Positions 17,811 to 26,700 are shown, counted from the stretch's first letter. The stretch: 64,000 nt of DNA from Lentisalinibacter orientalis (GCF_040706535.1 NZ_JAPDRJ010000006.1:186001-250000), one strand, 5' to 3'. A program made the numbers and translations. Notes: generated from the sequence alone by a model not told the origin.

Positions 17811-18221
17811 ATGTCTTTGCAGGAAGACGACCGTCCGGTGGCGGCAAGTGACACGTCAGCGCCGCCACCGGATCTTGTCGGACACGCCGCCAGTCTTGCC
17901 CGCGAGGTCTGTGGGCTGGTTCACGATCACCTCGAACTGGCCACGCTGGAGAGCCGCCTGTTCATCGGACGTGTTCTCTGGATGGCAAGTATTGCAGTCT
18001 TCTCTGCCCTGGTGCTGGCGAGCGCATGGCTCGTGCTAACCGGCGCGGCGGTGTTGGTGTTGATCAGTGTCGGTGTGGCGCCGGCTATGGCCATGACGTT
18101 ACTTGCCGCAACCAACGTCCTGCTGGCTCTCGTTGGCTGGCTGCTGCTCAGACGCACCAGTGCGCGGTTGGGCTGGCCCGCCACACAGCGCAAGCTGAGG
18201 CCGCTGGCCGCATGTCCCTGA
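17811..18221 (+). CDS. YqjE-like (holin-superfamily) membrane protein
   Basis: A 136-residue protein with a cytoplasmic N-terminus (ASLAREVCGLVHDHLELATL near residues 28-47) and two hydrophobic segments (about 58-82 and 88-112). This matches the YqjE/phage holin-X superfamily, where the ELATLE-type helix precedes the membrane pair. It lies 15 bases after the DUF883-like gene and overlaps the next gene by ten bases. Role in the stress operon unknown. Confidence 0.78.
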   Translation: MSLQEDDRPVAASDTSAPPPDLVGHAASLAREVCGLVHDHLELATLESRLFIGRVLWMASIAVFSALVLASAWLVLTGAAVLVLISVGVAPAMAMTLLAATNVLLALVGWLLLRRTSARLGWPATQRKLRPLAACP

Positions 18222-18487
18222 GATCTAGCATACGGGAGACCGAGCATCGCATTGCCCTGCGGCATGCTCGTATCGGCGTCGCCGTCGGTGGCGTCACGAA
18301 CTCTGCCGGCAGGCGCATGATATCGCCCGGCGCCCTGGTCGCGGCCGCTCTGTTCGGGGTGGCTCTGCACCGCAGCGAACGGCTGCACGGCTTGCGGATT
18401 CTGGCTTTGATCCAGGCGGCGAATGCCGGCCTGAGGCTCTTGCTTAACCTTTTCCTCCGATCGCGAGCCGTCTCGGCGGGTCGCTGA
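18212..18487 (+). CDS. YqjK-like small membrane protein
   Basis: A 91-residue protein overlapping the YqjE-like gene. It has a basic N-terminus (SLRSSIRETEHRIALRHARI), a short hydrophobic stretch (PGALVAAALFGVALH) and a C-terminal helix rich in leucine and arginine. Position after the YqjD- and YqjE-like genes suggests the YqjK-like third member. Sequence support alone is modest because the family is small and variable. Confidence 0.62.
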   Translation: MSLRSSIRETEHRIALRHARIGVAVGGVTNSAGRRMISPGALVAAALFGVALHRSERLHGLRILALIQAANAGLRLLLNLFLRSRAVSAGR

Positions 18488-18544
18488 GCAAATCCGGGAC
18501 CGCCGACGCCAATCGGCGCACCGGGATACGTCCAGGGGGTGCAA

Positions 18545-19963
18545 CTACAACCAATAGGCGCCGAATCGCGCGAAGCGCTCCTTGATCCGCAGCCACAGGG
18601 AGCGGCGCCGCCACTCCGCGAGCACTATCTGCTCGGACTCCGCCAGGTCTTGCGCGAACATCGCGTTCATCTGCCGCGCAAACTCCCCGCCCAGCACCAC
18701 GGCGTTGATCTCGTCGTTATGCAGGAAGCTGCGCCAGTCGAGATTGCTCGAACCGATGGTCGACCACACGCCGTCGATGACGGCGGTCTTGGCGTGCATC
18801 ACCGCGCCCTGGCGCTCGTGGATCTCCACACCGGCCTTCAGTAGCGTCGTATAATACGAGCGGCCGAGGTGGAAGATCGCCGCCGAATCGGTATGGCTGG
18901 GCAATACCAGCCTGACCTTCACGCCGCGTTGTGCCGCGTCGGTCAGCGCCTTGAGCAGGACCGGGTCGGGCCCGAAGTAGGCAACCGTCAGGTGGACTTC
19001 GGCCGCCGCGCGTGAGATCGCGGACACCAGCGTCAGGTAGATCGGGCTGGCTTGCTCGTCCGATCGGCTGCCGATGGCGCGCACGATCTCGTCGCCCTGC
19101 GCGGGCAGCTCCGGATAGTACTCCCTCGGTGCCGGCGGAGCTTCGGCCTGCCGGGTCCATGAGTCGAGGAACAGCCGCTGGAACTCGGCCACAGCGGGCC
19201 CCTCGATCTGGATGTGCGTGTCGCGCCAGCCCTCGCCATCGTCGGGCGCAACGGTAGGCTTAAGCGCGGACGCCGGCTTGCCCAGCGGGACACTCGAATA
19301 ACCGACGCTGATGTTCACGCCGCCGATAAACGCGATGCGGCCGTCGACCACCAGCTGCTTGCGATGATCGCGGTTATTCATCCGCCAGGTCTTCGGGTCC
19401 TTCGCCAGCGGGTTCACGGGATTGAATTCGAGCACCGCGATGCCGGCTTCGCGCAGCGTGTCAAAGAATGACTGTGGCGTCAGGAGGCCGCCGACGCTGT
19501 CGTACATGACGTTGACCTGCACACCGGCCGCCTGCTTTTGCAGCAACAACGCGGCAAACTCCTGGCCGAACTCGCCATCGTCAAAGATATACGTCTCGAG
19601 ATTGACGTGGTCGGCGGCCGCCCGGATCGCTTCCAACATCGCCTCATGAGTATCCGGGCCATTCTGCAGCAGCGTGACTTTGTTCCCGAGTACCAGCGGG
19701 CTGTCGATGGCGACGGACTGCTCATAGGCGAGGTGCGTTCGCAGCATATCGGGGGCTGCCGTTTCCCGTTCAAGCTGCCCGAGCAGCTGTTCGCCGCGTG
19801 CATCCGAGACGGTGCCATGCTCGCCCTGGAACTCGACCTCCACGGGAACCGGCACGTCCAATTCCACCATCGGCAAGGCCGCGCAGCCAGCCAGGGCCAG
19901 CACCAGCAGGCCACCTGCGAACTGCGCCCTCCGGTCGGCCAGTCTATAAGGACCGTCGGCCAC
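18545..19963 (-). CDS. Phospholipase-D-family lipoprotein (cardiolipin synthase-like)
   Basis: A 472-residue protein with an N-terminal lipoprotein signal (lipobox LAGC about residues 25-28) and two PLD HKD motifs: NNRDHRKQLVVDGRIAFIGG near residue 195 and HAKTAVIDGVWSTIGSSNLD near 395. Enzymes of this type join two phosphatidylglycerols or exchange head groups to make cardiolipin. A lipid-anchored version would act on the periplasmic side. It starts inside the end of the small membrane-protein gene at 19944-20093, so the two are probably co-transcribed. Substrate not provable here. Confidence 0.86.
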   Translation of the reverse strand: MADGPYRLADRRAQFAGGLLVLALAGCAALPMVELDVPVPVEVEFQGEHGTVSDARGEQLLGQLERETAAPDMLRTHLAYEQSVAIDSPLVLGNKVTLLQNGPDTHEAMLEAIRAAADHVNLETYIFDDGEFGQEFAALLLQKQAAGVQVNVMYDSVGGLLTPQSFFDTLREAGIAVLEFNPVNPLAKDPKTWRMNNRDHRKQLVVDGRIAFIGGVNISVGYSSVPLGKPASALKPTVAPDDGEGWRDTHIQIEGPAVAEFQRLFLDSWTRQAEAPPAPREYYPELPAQGDEIVRAIGSRSDEQASPIYLTLVSAISRAAAEVHLTVAYFGPDPVLLKALTDAAQRGVKVRLVLPSHTDSAAIFHLGRSYYTTLLKAGVEIHERQGAVMHAKTAVIDGVWSTIGSSNLDWRSFLHNDEINAVVLGGEFARQMNAMFAQDLAESEQIVLAEWRRRSLWLRIKERFARFGAYWL

Positions 19964-20093
19964 TGATGATCTGTAACAGCACCATGACCACCGCGATCAC
20001 CAGCAGCACGTGGACGAAACCACCGATGGTGGTGCCGGAGACCAATCCCAGCAGCCAGAGAACGAGAAGGACGACAGCAATTGTGTACAGCAT
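19944..20093 (-). CDS. lmo0937-type small membrane protein
   Basis: A 49-residue protein, almost entirely two hydrophobic helices: MLYTIAVVLLVLWLLGLVSG and VLLVIAVVMVLLQIISGRR. This matches the lmo0937-family of short membrane proteins common beside stress genes. It ends at 19946-19944, overlapping the start of the phospholipase-D-like gene by 20 bases. Function unknown. Confidence 0.82.
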   Translation of the reverse strand: MLYTIAVVLLVLWLLGLVSGTTIGGFVHVLLVIAVVMVLLQIISGRRSL

Positions 20094-20255
20094 GCTTGTG
20101 CTCCGTTAGGTGTGTGTCCGGTGGGAGTGCGTTTACTGCCTCCCCCATATCGAAATTGTGTTCCTTTTCCGCCTTTCCCTCTGTGCGGTCTCGCACCGAT
20201 GGCTTCGCCCGCAGGTGGACTTCCGGAGTCAGGTATTCTGCCCGCGGGGAAGGCC

Positions 20256-21140
20256 CTAAGGACTGCCGGCGGATTCCATTGAACCGGCATTCGTTTCCTG
20301 GCTGGCCCCATCCCCCGCGTTCGCGAGTTCGGCAAGGGTCTGCGCGAGGTTATTGCGGGCCGTGGGAAAGCCCGGTTCCAGCTCGAGCGCTTGCCGGTAG
20401 GCCGCTGCCGCCGCCGCCAGGTCGCGCTGCAGGTAGCGCACGTTTCCCAGCGCTGTCCATGCCATGGCCTCTCCCGGCCAGCGCGCAACGGCTGCCGTGT
20501 AACCCTCCGCGGCGAGCTCGAGGTTTCCCGTCGACTCGAACGGTGCCACCGCTCGCAGCCAGCCGAGCACATCGGCGCTGGCGGGCGGTTCGCCGGCTTT
20601 GACCGCTATCATGGCCCAGCGCCCGCCACGGTCCCAGCTGGCGAGGAACGGAACGGCCCCGCGCTCCGCGCGGCGGGTAATGCCGGAGCGCAACAGGAGT
20701 TTCTCCGCGGCAGGGTCGAACCCTACCAATACCGAGTAATGCCATACCGGCCACCGATCGAGGCCGAGGTTCTGCAGCAACAGGACGGGGTGCCCGTCCC
20801 GCAGCTCCGCGAGTATCGGTGCGAGGGTCTCGGGCAGCACGTAGGGGACGCGCCCGTGAGTGCGAGCCGCCGCGAGCATTTCGGCCTGAAGGCTGCCCCG
20901 GCGGTCGGGTACGTAGACGTGTGAGACCAGTTGCGCAGGCGTCACATCGACGCCGCTGTGGGTCAGCACGGTGGCGAGCGCGGCCGGTCCGCACTGGTAT
21001 TCATCCTGCGGGAAAAAGGGTACCCGGACGAGTTCGACGGGCGACCCGGCCTCGCGCAGTACCTGGCGCTCGGGGCCCACCGCGCAGGCGCTAAGCACCA
21101 GCGGGGCGATAGTCGCCAGGATCAGGATCTGCGCACGCAT
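20256..21140 (-). CDS. PA2778-like cysteine peptidase (C39-like) with TPR tail
   Basis: A 294-residue predicted lipoprotein (lipobox LSAC about residue 16-19). The peptidase domain contains FFPQDEYQCGPAALATVL with the catalytic Cys near residue 50, and VWHYSVLVGFD with the catalytic His. The C-terminal ~90 residues form tetratricopeptide repeats (NLELAAEGYTAAVARWPGE, then AYRQALELEPGFPTARNNLA). This architecture and the PA2779-like gene just upstream are the conserved PA2778/PA2779 pair of Pseudomonas and relatives, whose role is unclear. Confidence 0.88.
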   Translation of the reverse strand: MRAQILILATIAPLVLSACAVGPERQVLREAGSPVELVRVPFFPQDEYQCGPAALATVLTHSGVDVTPAQLVSHVYVPDRRGSLQAEMLAAARTHGRVPYVLPETLAPILAELRDGHPVLLLQNLGLDRWPVWHYSVLVGFDPAAEKLLLRSGITRRAERGAVPFLASWDRGGRWAMIAVKAGEPPASADVLGWLRAVAPFESTGNLELAAEGYTAAVARWPGEAMAWTALGNVRYLQRDLAAAAAAYRQALELEPGFPTARNNLAQTLAELANAGDGASQETNAGSMESAGSP

Positions 21141-21203
21141 GGCAGAGCGCGACCGTGGCGCGGCAGCGTTTGTACGCGGCCGCGGCCATCGCGAACCAGG
21201 AAT

Positions 21204-21572
21204 TCAGATCCGGGTGAAAATATTGGTGACGCCTGTCAGTTCGAGAATGAACAGAACCACGAACACCACGCCGATCACGGCCAGTACGCCGCCGGCAGGA
21301 TCAGTCTCCATGCTGGTCGCCAGCTGCTGCAGCTCGGCGTCCGACATGGCCGCCATTCGCGCCTGGACCATTTCGGGTGCCACACCCCAGTCCGCGAGCT
21401 GGGAGGCGACCGTCTCCTGCGCGAGTATCAACTCGATCCGGTCCAGCGTATGCGCCCGGGTTTCCTGCGCCACCATCTGTTCCGTGCCCACGATGCCCGC
21501 ACGGGCGGGCAGTGAGCTCACCAGCATGGCGGCGAGGGTGAGGGCTATCACGACACTATTCATATTTTTCAT
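21204..21572 (-). CDS. PA2779-family protein
   Basis: A 122-residue protein with a signal peptide (about 1-25), a helical domain with ILAQETVASQLADWGVAPEM, and a C-terminal hydrophobic segment (VLAVIGVVFVVLFILELTGV). This matches the PA2779 family. The start is set by a clear AGGAG site seven bases before the ATG at 21572. The next gene on this strand is the PA2778-like peptidase, and the pair is conserved together. It is probably inner-membrane anchored with its domain outside. Confidence 0.86.
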   Translation of the reverse strand: MKNMNSVVIALTLAAMLVSSLPARAGIVGTEQMVAQETRAHTLDRIELILAQETVASQLADWGVAPEMVQARMAAMSDAELQQLATSMETDPAGGVLAVIGVVFVVLFILELTGVTNIFTRI

Positions 21573-21702
21573 GATCCGACTCCTGGGGGGATGGCTGCGA
21601 GGTGCGCCACGCGCCATGCATGGCAATGGAATCGCAGCGATCGATTGTCTTCAGCGCTGAAGATAACCGTAGCGACGGGTAGCTATCTGTGCGCTAGCGA
21701 AC

Positions 21703-22431
21703 TTAGCGGGGCTGTCCGGACTTCTTGTGCTGCAACAGACGGTCGGACTCTTTTTTGACAACCGCATAGCATTCACAGCACAGACCCTCGAGTCTTTCGC
21801 GGTCCAGCACCTCGATGCGACCGCGGTGATAATCGATCACCCCGAGCCGTTGCAGCTTGCGTGCGGCCTCGGTGACGCCTTCCCTGCGCACGCCGAGCAT
21901 GTTGGCGATCAGTTCCTGCGTCATGGTCAGTTCGCTCGACCTCAACCGATCGAGGGACAGCAGCAGCCAGCGGCAGAGTTGCTGGTCGATGCTGTGATGG
22001 CGGTTGCAGACGGCGGTCTGCGCCATCTGCGTGATCAGCGCCTGGGTATAGCGCAGCATCAGCACCTGCAGGTCTGCATGTCGGTTGAACTCGTCCTTGA
22101 GCAGCTGGCCGGCCAGCCTGTAGGCGTGACCCCCGCTCTGCACGATTGCGCGGCTGGTGGTGCTCTCGCCGCCCATGAACACCGCGATGCCGACGATACC
22201 CTCGTTGCCCACCACGGAAATCTCCGCCGATGCGCCATTCTCCATGACGTACAGCAGGGATACGATCGAGTCGGTCGGGAAATGGACCTGCCGTGACGAC
22301 TCGCCCGATTCGTAGAGAACCTTTCCGAGGGGCATTTCCACCGGTTCGAGATGCGGAAACAGGCGTAGCTGCGCTTCCTTCGGCAAGGCGGCGAGCAGGT
22401 GGTTTTGTTCCGGGGCAGGGCTGGTCGGCAT
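21703..22431 (-). CDS. Crp/Fnr-family regulator, paralog 1
   Basis: A 242-residue regulator with an N-terminal cyclic-nucleotide-type sensor domain (about 25-150, LGKVLYESGESSRQVHFP) and a C-terminal winged helix (about 155-225) with LTMTQELIANMLGVRREGVT. It lacks the four-cysteine cluster layout of FNR; a CCEC near residue 222 is C-terminal. It is very similar to the regulator at 26865-27593. Upstream frames extend the gene, but the ATG at 22431 gives the normal length. It is divergent from the SYLF lipoprotein gene, a plausible target. Confidence 0.88.
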   Translation of the reverse strand: MPTSPAPEQNHLLAALPKEAQLRLFPHLEPVEMPLGKVLYESGESSRQVHFPTDSIVSLLYVMENGASAEISVVGNEGIVGIAVFMGGESTTSRAIVQSGGHAYRLAGQLLKDEFNRHADLQVLMLRYTQALITQMAQTAVCNRHHSIDQQLCRWLLLSLDRLRSSELTMTQELIANMLGVRREGVTEAARKLQRLGVIDYHRGRIEVLDRERLEGLCCECYAVVKKESDRLLQHKKSGQPR

Positions 22432-22657
22432 TGAGATCGCCTGTGGGCTATTGTTCGTGCCTGACAGGCTATTGCCGGGGCATTGTCCCGTCCGTGCGCC
22501 ATCGTACATACAGCGCGCATCGCCTGAGCCACGTCGCCGATCCCCGGGGCAGGCGTGTGCGTCATCGAACCGAACTCTCCGCCCGTATGGACGATCCTGT
22601 CGGCAGGTGGCGAAGTGCCACGTTACGACAGCACCTGGTGCTGTAAGAGGAACCCCG

Positions 22658-23212
22658 ATGAACAGGATTCTGACTGGAATGACGTACTTGGCAGCCGGAG
22701 TGGTCGTCGCGTTGACTCTCGGTGCCTGCGCCACTGCGCCGGCGTCGGACGAAGGTAAGGCGGCGATCGAGAAGGACGCCGGCGCGGTGCTGGCCGCGGC
22801 GAAAGCCGCCGACCCGACACTCGGGCTGGTTTTCAGTTCGGCCGCCGGCTATGCGGTTTTCCCGACGGTCGGCAAGGCTGCGGCGGGCCTCGGTGGCGCC
22901 TACGGCAAAGGCGTGCTTTACGAGGGTGGCCGCGCAGTGGGTTACTGTGACCTGACGCAAGCGACCATCGGCATGCAACTCGGCGGGCAGTCCTACTCGG
23001 AAATCATTGCCTTCGAGTCGAATGAAGCGGTTGAGATTTTCAAGCAGGGAAATCTCGGTTTGACCGCCCAGGCCACCGCTGTGGCCCTCAAGTCGGGCGC
23101 CGGCGCCAACGCGAAGTACACCGACGGCGTAGCCGTGTTCACCATGGACGAGGCCGGGCTAATGTACGAGGCCGCGGTGGGTGGGCAGAACTTCAGCTAC
23201 CAGGCCAAGTAA
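22658..23212 (+). CDS. SYLF-domain (Ysc84-like) lipoprotein
   Basis: A 184-residue predicted lipoprotein (lipobox LGAC about residues 21-24) followed by a SYLF/Ysc84 domain: AKAADPTLGLVFSSAAGYAV, then PTVGKAAAGLGGAYGKGVLY and the late TAQATAVALKSGAGANAKY. SYLF proteins bind phospholipids or phosphoinositides; bacterial ones are envelope-stress lipoproteins. The AAGAGGA site before the ATG at 22658 fits. It is followed by a perfect 12-base hairpin. Confidence 0.9.
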   Translation: MNRILTGMTYLAAGVVVALTLGACATAPASDEGKAAIEKDAGAVLAAAKAADPTLGLVFSSAAGYAVFPTVGKAAAGLGGAYGKGVLYEGGRAVGYCDLTQATIGMQLGGQSYSEIIAFESNEAVEIFKQGNLGLTAQATAVALKSGAGANAKYTDGVAVFTMDEAGLMYEAAVGGQNFSYQAK

Positions 23213-23223
23213 ACGTGCGGATC

Positions 23224-23249
23224 GCATGGCCGGGCTTGCCCGGCCATGC
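23224..23249. terminator. Strong hairpin after the SYLF gene
   Basis: A perfect 12-base inverted repeat, GCATGGCCGGGC and its complement with a two-base loop, follows the SYLF stop by 11 bases. No T-run follows on either strand, so it may stabilise the mRNA end or act with Rho rather than being a classical terminator. Confidence 0.55.
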
Positions 23250-23282
23250 AAAGGGGTAACTGTCCTGAGCGGATCCAGATAT

Positions 23283-23495
23283 TCAGCAATCGGTATCGTC
23301 TGCGTTGACGGAGTCCTTGATGTCTTCACAGGCATCTTCAATCGCGTTGCCAGTGTCTTTGGCTACATCCTTGATCTTTTGTCCCGTCTTATCGATAGCC
23401 TCGCCCGCATTCTCGGCCGCGCCGTCATTCGAATCACAGGCGGTGACCGTGAATGATGCCACGGTCAGAAGAAGTAGCAGTTTTGCAATGTTCAT
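23283..23495 (-). CDS. Small acidic lipoprotein
   Basis: A 70-residue protein: signal peptide MNIAKLLLLLTVASFTVTAC with the lipobox cysteine at residue 20, then an acidic helical tail of ~11-residue repeats (ENAGEAIDKTGQKIKDVAKD, then NAIEDACEDIKDSV). This resembles short surface lipoproteins and late-embryogenesis-like repeats. The AGGTCTCTTTATGAAC context supports the ATG at 23495. It converges on the SYLF gene. No specific function is known to me. Confidence 0.72.
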   Translation of the reverse strand: MNIAKLLLLLTVASFTVTACDSNDGAAENAGEAIDKTGQKIKDVAKDTGNAIEDACEDIKDSVNADDTDC

Positions 23496-23554
23496 AAAGA
23501 GACCTTCCGGAAATAAGAGAACTGGGTCTGGCCGATTGCTGGTGCGGCCACGGA

Positions 23555-23932
23555 TCAAGCATGGCCCGGCGCCGCTTCCGCAGTCGGTGCGCTGGAGCAC
23601 ATGGCGCCACCAGGAGGCGACTTGCGGCGGCGCAACCGGTCCGCCGAAATCTTCGGAGTTCCCGGGGAGTACGGCAGCGCCCCTCCCTCGTTCTCCCAGT
23701 CCTGCATGGCCAGGAGGGTAGGTGAGGCAGGTTTCTCGACTAACGCCGCGTTCCACCTCGCCACGTACCGTGCGCGATCGGCATGAGGCGGAGATAAAAG
23801 TATGAACTTTGCCGACGCGACAAATGCCGCGGAAAAATGCTCAACGGGAGATCTCGCAGGACCGATAATCCGCTCTGCAATAACTGTGGATGTCCTGCCT
23901 GGATAGCTAGCGTCCGCGTTACTGTGTGTCAT
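23555..23932 (-). CDS. Hypothetical 125-residue protein
   Basis: The frame opens at an ATG at 23932 preceded by AGGA at good spacing. It encodes a soluble basic protein with ARYVARWNAALVEKPASP and MQDWENEGG; the latter string recurs, by recollection, in short proteobacterial proteins of unknown function. The C-terminus is arginine/proline-rich and may be over-extended. No partner gene is apparent. It could be a spurious frame in GC-rich DNA. Confidence 0.45.
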   Translation of the reverse strand: MTHSNADASYPGRTSTVIAERIIGPARSPVEHFSAAFVASAKFILLSPPHADRARYVARWNAALVEKPASPTLLAMQDWENEGGALPYSPGTPKISADRLRRRKSPPGGAMCSSAPTAEAAPGHA

Positions 23933-24007
23933 ATGTATTCCTGCGAGATGGAGTGATGCGGAGCCGGGAATCGCAGGACAGTCGCTGCGATTGGCCAAAA
24001 CGGCGAT

Positions 24008-25390
24008 CTACAGTGGCGAGGCATGGGCAGCTGCTGGCGGGGCGAAGCGGAAACCCTCCTGACCACTGCCGGCTTTAACGTCGTACATGGCGAGATCGGC
24101 GCGCCGCATCAAGGCGTCTATGTGGTGACCGTGGTCGGGATAGAAACTGATGCCTATGCTGGCGCTGACCCCGGCGCATTCGTCACCGATTGTTAGTGGC
24201 GCGGAAATGGCGGCCAGCACCGACCTGGCTACCCGCGCCGCGTCCCGTCGGCACGCGATCTCAGTTAAAAGAATTACGAACTCGTCACCGCCCCGCCGAC
24301 AGACCGTGTCGCTGTCCCGCACGCAAGCCTCGAGGCGGCGGGCGATCGTCCTGAGTACGTCGTCGCCAAAATCGTGGCCGTAGTTATCATTGACTGCCTT
24401 GAACGAGTTCAGGTCGATGAACAGAAGAGCGAGCTTCTGACGACGACGGCGTGCGAGGCTGACAACCTGGTTCAGGCGTTCTTGCAGTAGCACCGTATTG
24501 GCCAGCCCGGTCAGATGGTCGTGCAGGGCGAGGTGGGCCATGCGCTCGGACATGAGCCGTGACTGGACCACATCGCGGAAGACGATCACGGCGCCGGTCA
24601 CGGCACCGTCACGGTCGTGGATGGGGGCCGCAGAATCCTCGATGCCGAGCTCGGTCCCATCGCGCCTCAGGAGCACGCAGCCGATCGCCAGGCCAACCGT
24701 GCGGTCTTCGGCGATGGCACGCTCTGCCGGATTGGGAGCGGTATCACGTGACGTCCCGTCGATGAGGCGAAAGATCTGCTCCAGAGGCAGGCCCAGCGCC
24801 TCTTCGCGCGGCCAGCCGGTCAGAGTCTCTGCCTGCAGGTTCAGAAAGGTGAGGTTGCCGGCCAGGTCGGTAACCAGCACCGCGTCACCAATGGAATCGA
24901 GCGTCACCAGTGCTCGCTCTTTCTCGGCGAACAGCGCGGCTTCCGTCCGCTGCAACACGGCGTCGGCAGATCTGCGCTCCGTAATATCCTCCAAAATTAA
25001 AAGGATGGCGTCGGAATCGTGCGGGTCCGGCGCCATCGAGGCATGCAGCCGTGTCCACATGGCGCGACCATCCGGTCGATTGATGCTGACCTCCGTCTGA
25101 AACGGTTGCCTGGTCCGGACTGTATGCAGCCACCTGGTATTCACCCGCTCGCGGTCATCCGCTTGCAGCGACGCACTCCACCGCGCGCCACGGGCCTGTG
25201 CAGGCGTGAGTCCCGTGATCGCAAGGTAGGCGGCGTTCGCGTAGAGGCATCGTCCCTCCGTGTCGGAGACGCAGACGCCCAGCGGGGAGAATTCGCAGAG
25301 CCGGAGTGCCAGCTCCGGGCCGAACAGATCCGGCCCGGAGCTGGCAGCCGGTGTGGTCGCAATGCTTCGAGCCGTCCCTGTCTCGCTCAT
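24008..25390 (-). CDS. Diguanylate cyclase with two PAS domains
   Basis: A 460-residue soluble signalling protein: PAS 1 (about 25-145), PAS 2 (about 155-285) and a GGDEF domain (about 290-450) with RRGGDEFVILL. The intact GGDEF active site implies synthesis of cyclic di-GMP from two GTP. No EAL domain is present and I see no clear RxxD product-inhibition site. There are no membrane segments, so it senses a cytoplasmic cue through PAS. It stands alone on this strand. Confidence 0.92.
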   Translation of the reverse strand: MSETGTARSIATTPAASSGPDLFGPELALRLCEFSPLGVCVSDTEGRCLYANAAYLAITGLTPAQARGARWSASLQADDRERVNTRWLHTVRTRQPFQTEVSINRPDGRAMWTRLHASMAPDPHDSDAILLILEDITERRSADAVLQRTEAALFAEKERALVTLDSIGDAVLVTDLAGNLTFLNLQAETLTGWPREEALGLPLEQIFRLIDGTSRDTAPNPAERAIAEDRTVGLAIGCVLLRRDGTELGIEDSAAPIHDRDGAVTGAVIVFRDVVQSRLMSERMAHLALHDHLTGLANTVLLQERLNQVVSLARRRRQKLALLFIDLNSFKAVNDNYGHDFGDDVLRTIARRLEACVRDSDTVCRRGGDEFVILLTEIACRRDAARVARSVLAAISAPLTIGDECAGVSASIGISFYPDHGHHIDALMRRADLAMYDVKAGSGQEGFRFAPPAAAHASPL

Positions 25391-25423
25391 GTGCCGCTCG
25401 TCATGACCTCGCCACGGCCGCCT

Positions 25424-26053
25424 TCAGGTCCTGCGCCCGGTGCGCACGGCCAGGGCTCCCAGCAGCGACAGAAATCCGCCAAGAGCCAGCCAGGGCAGCG
25501 GGCTGGCAGTGGCCGGCAGCATTTCCGCACGGGTCTGCGTTGCGGCGACGCGAGTCGCTGCCGGCGGCGTTACCGGTGTTGCCACCTCGGCGATCTGCTC
25601 GGGCGGTGCCCCGGGCTGGGTCACGAAACCATACGTCCCCTCCGGGACATAGAGATTGACGAGCTGGTCACGACGCAGCCGCGCAAAGGGGGTAGCCCGA
25701 TTGTCGATGTAGGCGACCTGGTTCATCGCGGGCTGCAACGTCACGGCCTCGATAGAGCGGTCGCGCCTGTCGCGGATGCTGAAGGTGACCTTGCCGTCCG
25801 GCTCGACACGCACGAACTTCGCCTCGAACCGCGCCCAGTTCTCGCCACTGGCGATGACGACTTCACGGCACGCCTCGATCAGTCGGGGGTGGTTGCGGAG
25901 CATTTCCGGGTTCCAGTCCACCTCGGCGCAGCTCTTCGTCTGTTCCCGTTCTCTCGGGAATTGCTCTTGCTGTGCGTTGGCGACACCGGGCAATGAGGCG
26001 CTGAGCACCATTGCCGTCAGGCATACGAGAGTTTTGCTGTGTGTAGTCTTCAT
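25424..26053 (-). CDS. Secreted protein with LPXT-type sorting signal (probable sortase substrate)
   Basis: A 209-residue protein with an N-terminal signal peptide ending near ANA (about residue 25). The middle domain of about 140 residues is unrecognised (KSCAEVDWNPEMLRNHPRLI). The C-terminal tail reads EMLPATASP, a hydrophobic helix and RTGRRT. That order (LPXT-like motif, membrane helix, positive tail) is the classic cell-wall sorting signal. The next gene in the operon, 14 bases downstream in direction of the protein order, is a class D sortase, so enzyme and substrate sit together. AAGGAGG lies five bases before the ATG at 26053. Confidence 0.8.
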   Translation of the reverse strand: MKTTHSKTLVCLTAMVLSASLPGVANAQQEQFPREREQTKSCAEVDWNPEMLRNHPRLIEACREVVIASGENWARFEAKFVRVEPDGKVTFSIRDRRDRSIEAVTLQPAMNQVAYIDNRATPFARLRRDQLVNLYVPEGTYGFVTQPGAPPEQIAEVATPVTPPAATRVAATQTRAEMLPATASPLPWLALGGFLSLLGALAVRTGRRT

Positions 26054-26067
26054 CACGTCCTCCTTGT

Positions 26068-26700
26068 CTACAGGAAACCACTCGGCATAGTCACAACGGC
26101 GTGTACGATGAAGCGCTGTGGCGCATTGCCGACGAAATAGAATGGGTAGCAGGTCACCAGCGTAAGCATCGACTCGCCGGTATCGTCGAGCACATGCACA
26201 TCACCCGGGTCGACGACCTCCAGTGCGGTGATGCGATAGAAGCGGGTCTTCTCCGGCGTGTTCAGCTCAACGAGATCGCCGACCGCTACGTCCTTCAAGG
26301 CCCGGAAATGGGTATCACGATGCGCGGCGATGCCGACGTTGCCCGTGCTGCCGGGAAAAGCCGTGCCCTCAACGAGCCCCGCACCGCGACGGAGCACGTC
26401 TGCCGTAGTGCCTTCGTAGACGGGCACCTCCAGCGCGATGCCGGGAATCCGGAGTACCGCGATCACCGCATCCGGAACGGGAGCTGCTGCGGCAGTGAGC
26501 GGAATCTCGCGGGGCCGCGGCTCGTTCGCCGGCGGGGGAACGAGCCACTGTTCGGGTGCGGGCTGCTGCGCCGTTGCCGTTGCCGTTGCAAATGAGGCCA
26601 GCCCTTCCTGGCGCTGCTGCTCGCCCCAGTAGAGAGCGCCAACGTAGGAGGAGAGCAGGGTTACGCCCGCGACCCACAGTAAAGTTTCCAAAATTTTCAT
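26068..26700 (-). CDS. Class D sortase
   Basis: A 210-residue transpeptidase anchored by an N-terminal membrane helix (about 5-22). The sortase barrel (about 80-205) holds the catalytic His in GIAAHRDTHF, the Cys in TLVTCYPFYF and the Arg in PQRFIVH. Sortases cut LPXT-like signals and link the protein to an amine acceptor; in Gram-negative bacteria the acceptor is unknown. The gene lies 14 bases upstream of its probable substrate gene. The ATG at 26700 places the membrane helix at the N-terminus. Confidence 0.9.
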   Translation of the reverse strand: MKILETLLWVAGVTLLSSYVGALYWGEQQRQEGLASFATATATAQQPAPEQWLVPPPANEPRPREIPLTAAAAPVPDAVIAVLRIPGIALEVPVYEGTTADVLRRGAGLVEGTAFPGSTGNVGIAAHRDTHFRALKDVAVGDLVELNTPEKTRFYRITALEVVDPGDVHVLDDTGESMLTLVTCYPFYFVGNAPQRFIVHAVVTMPSGFL

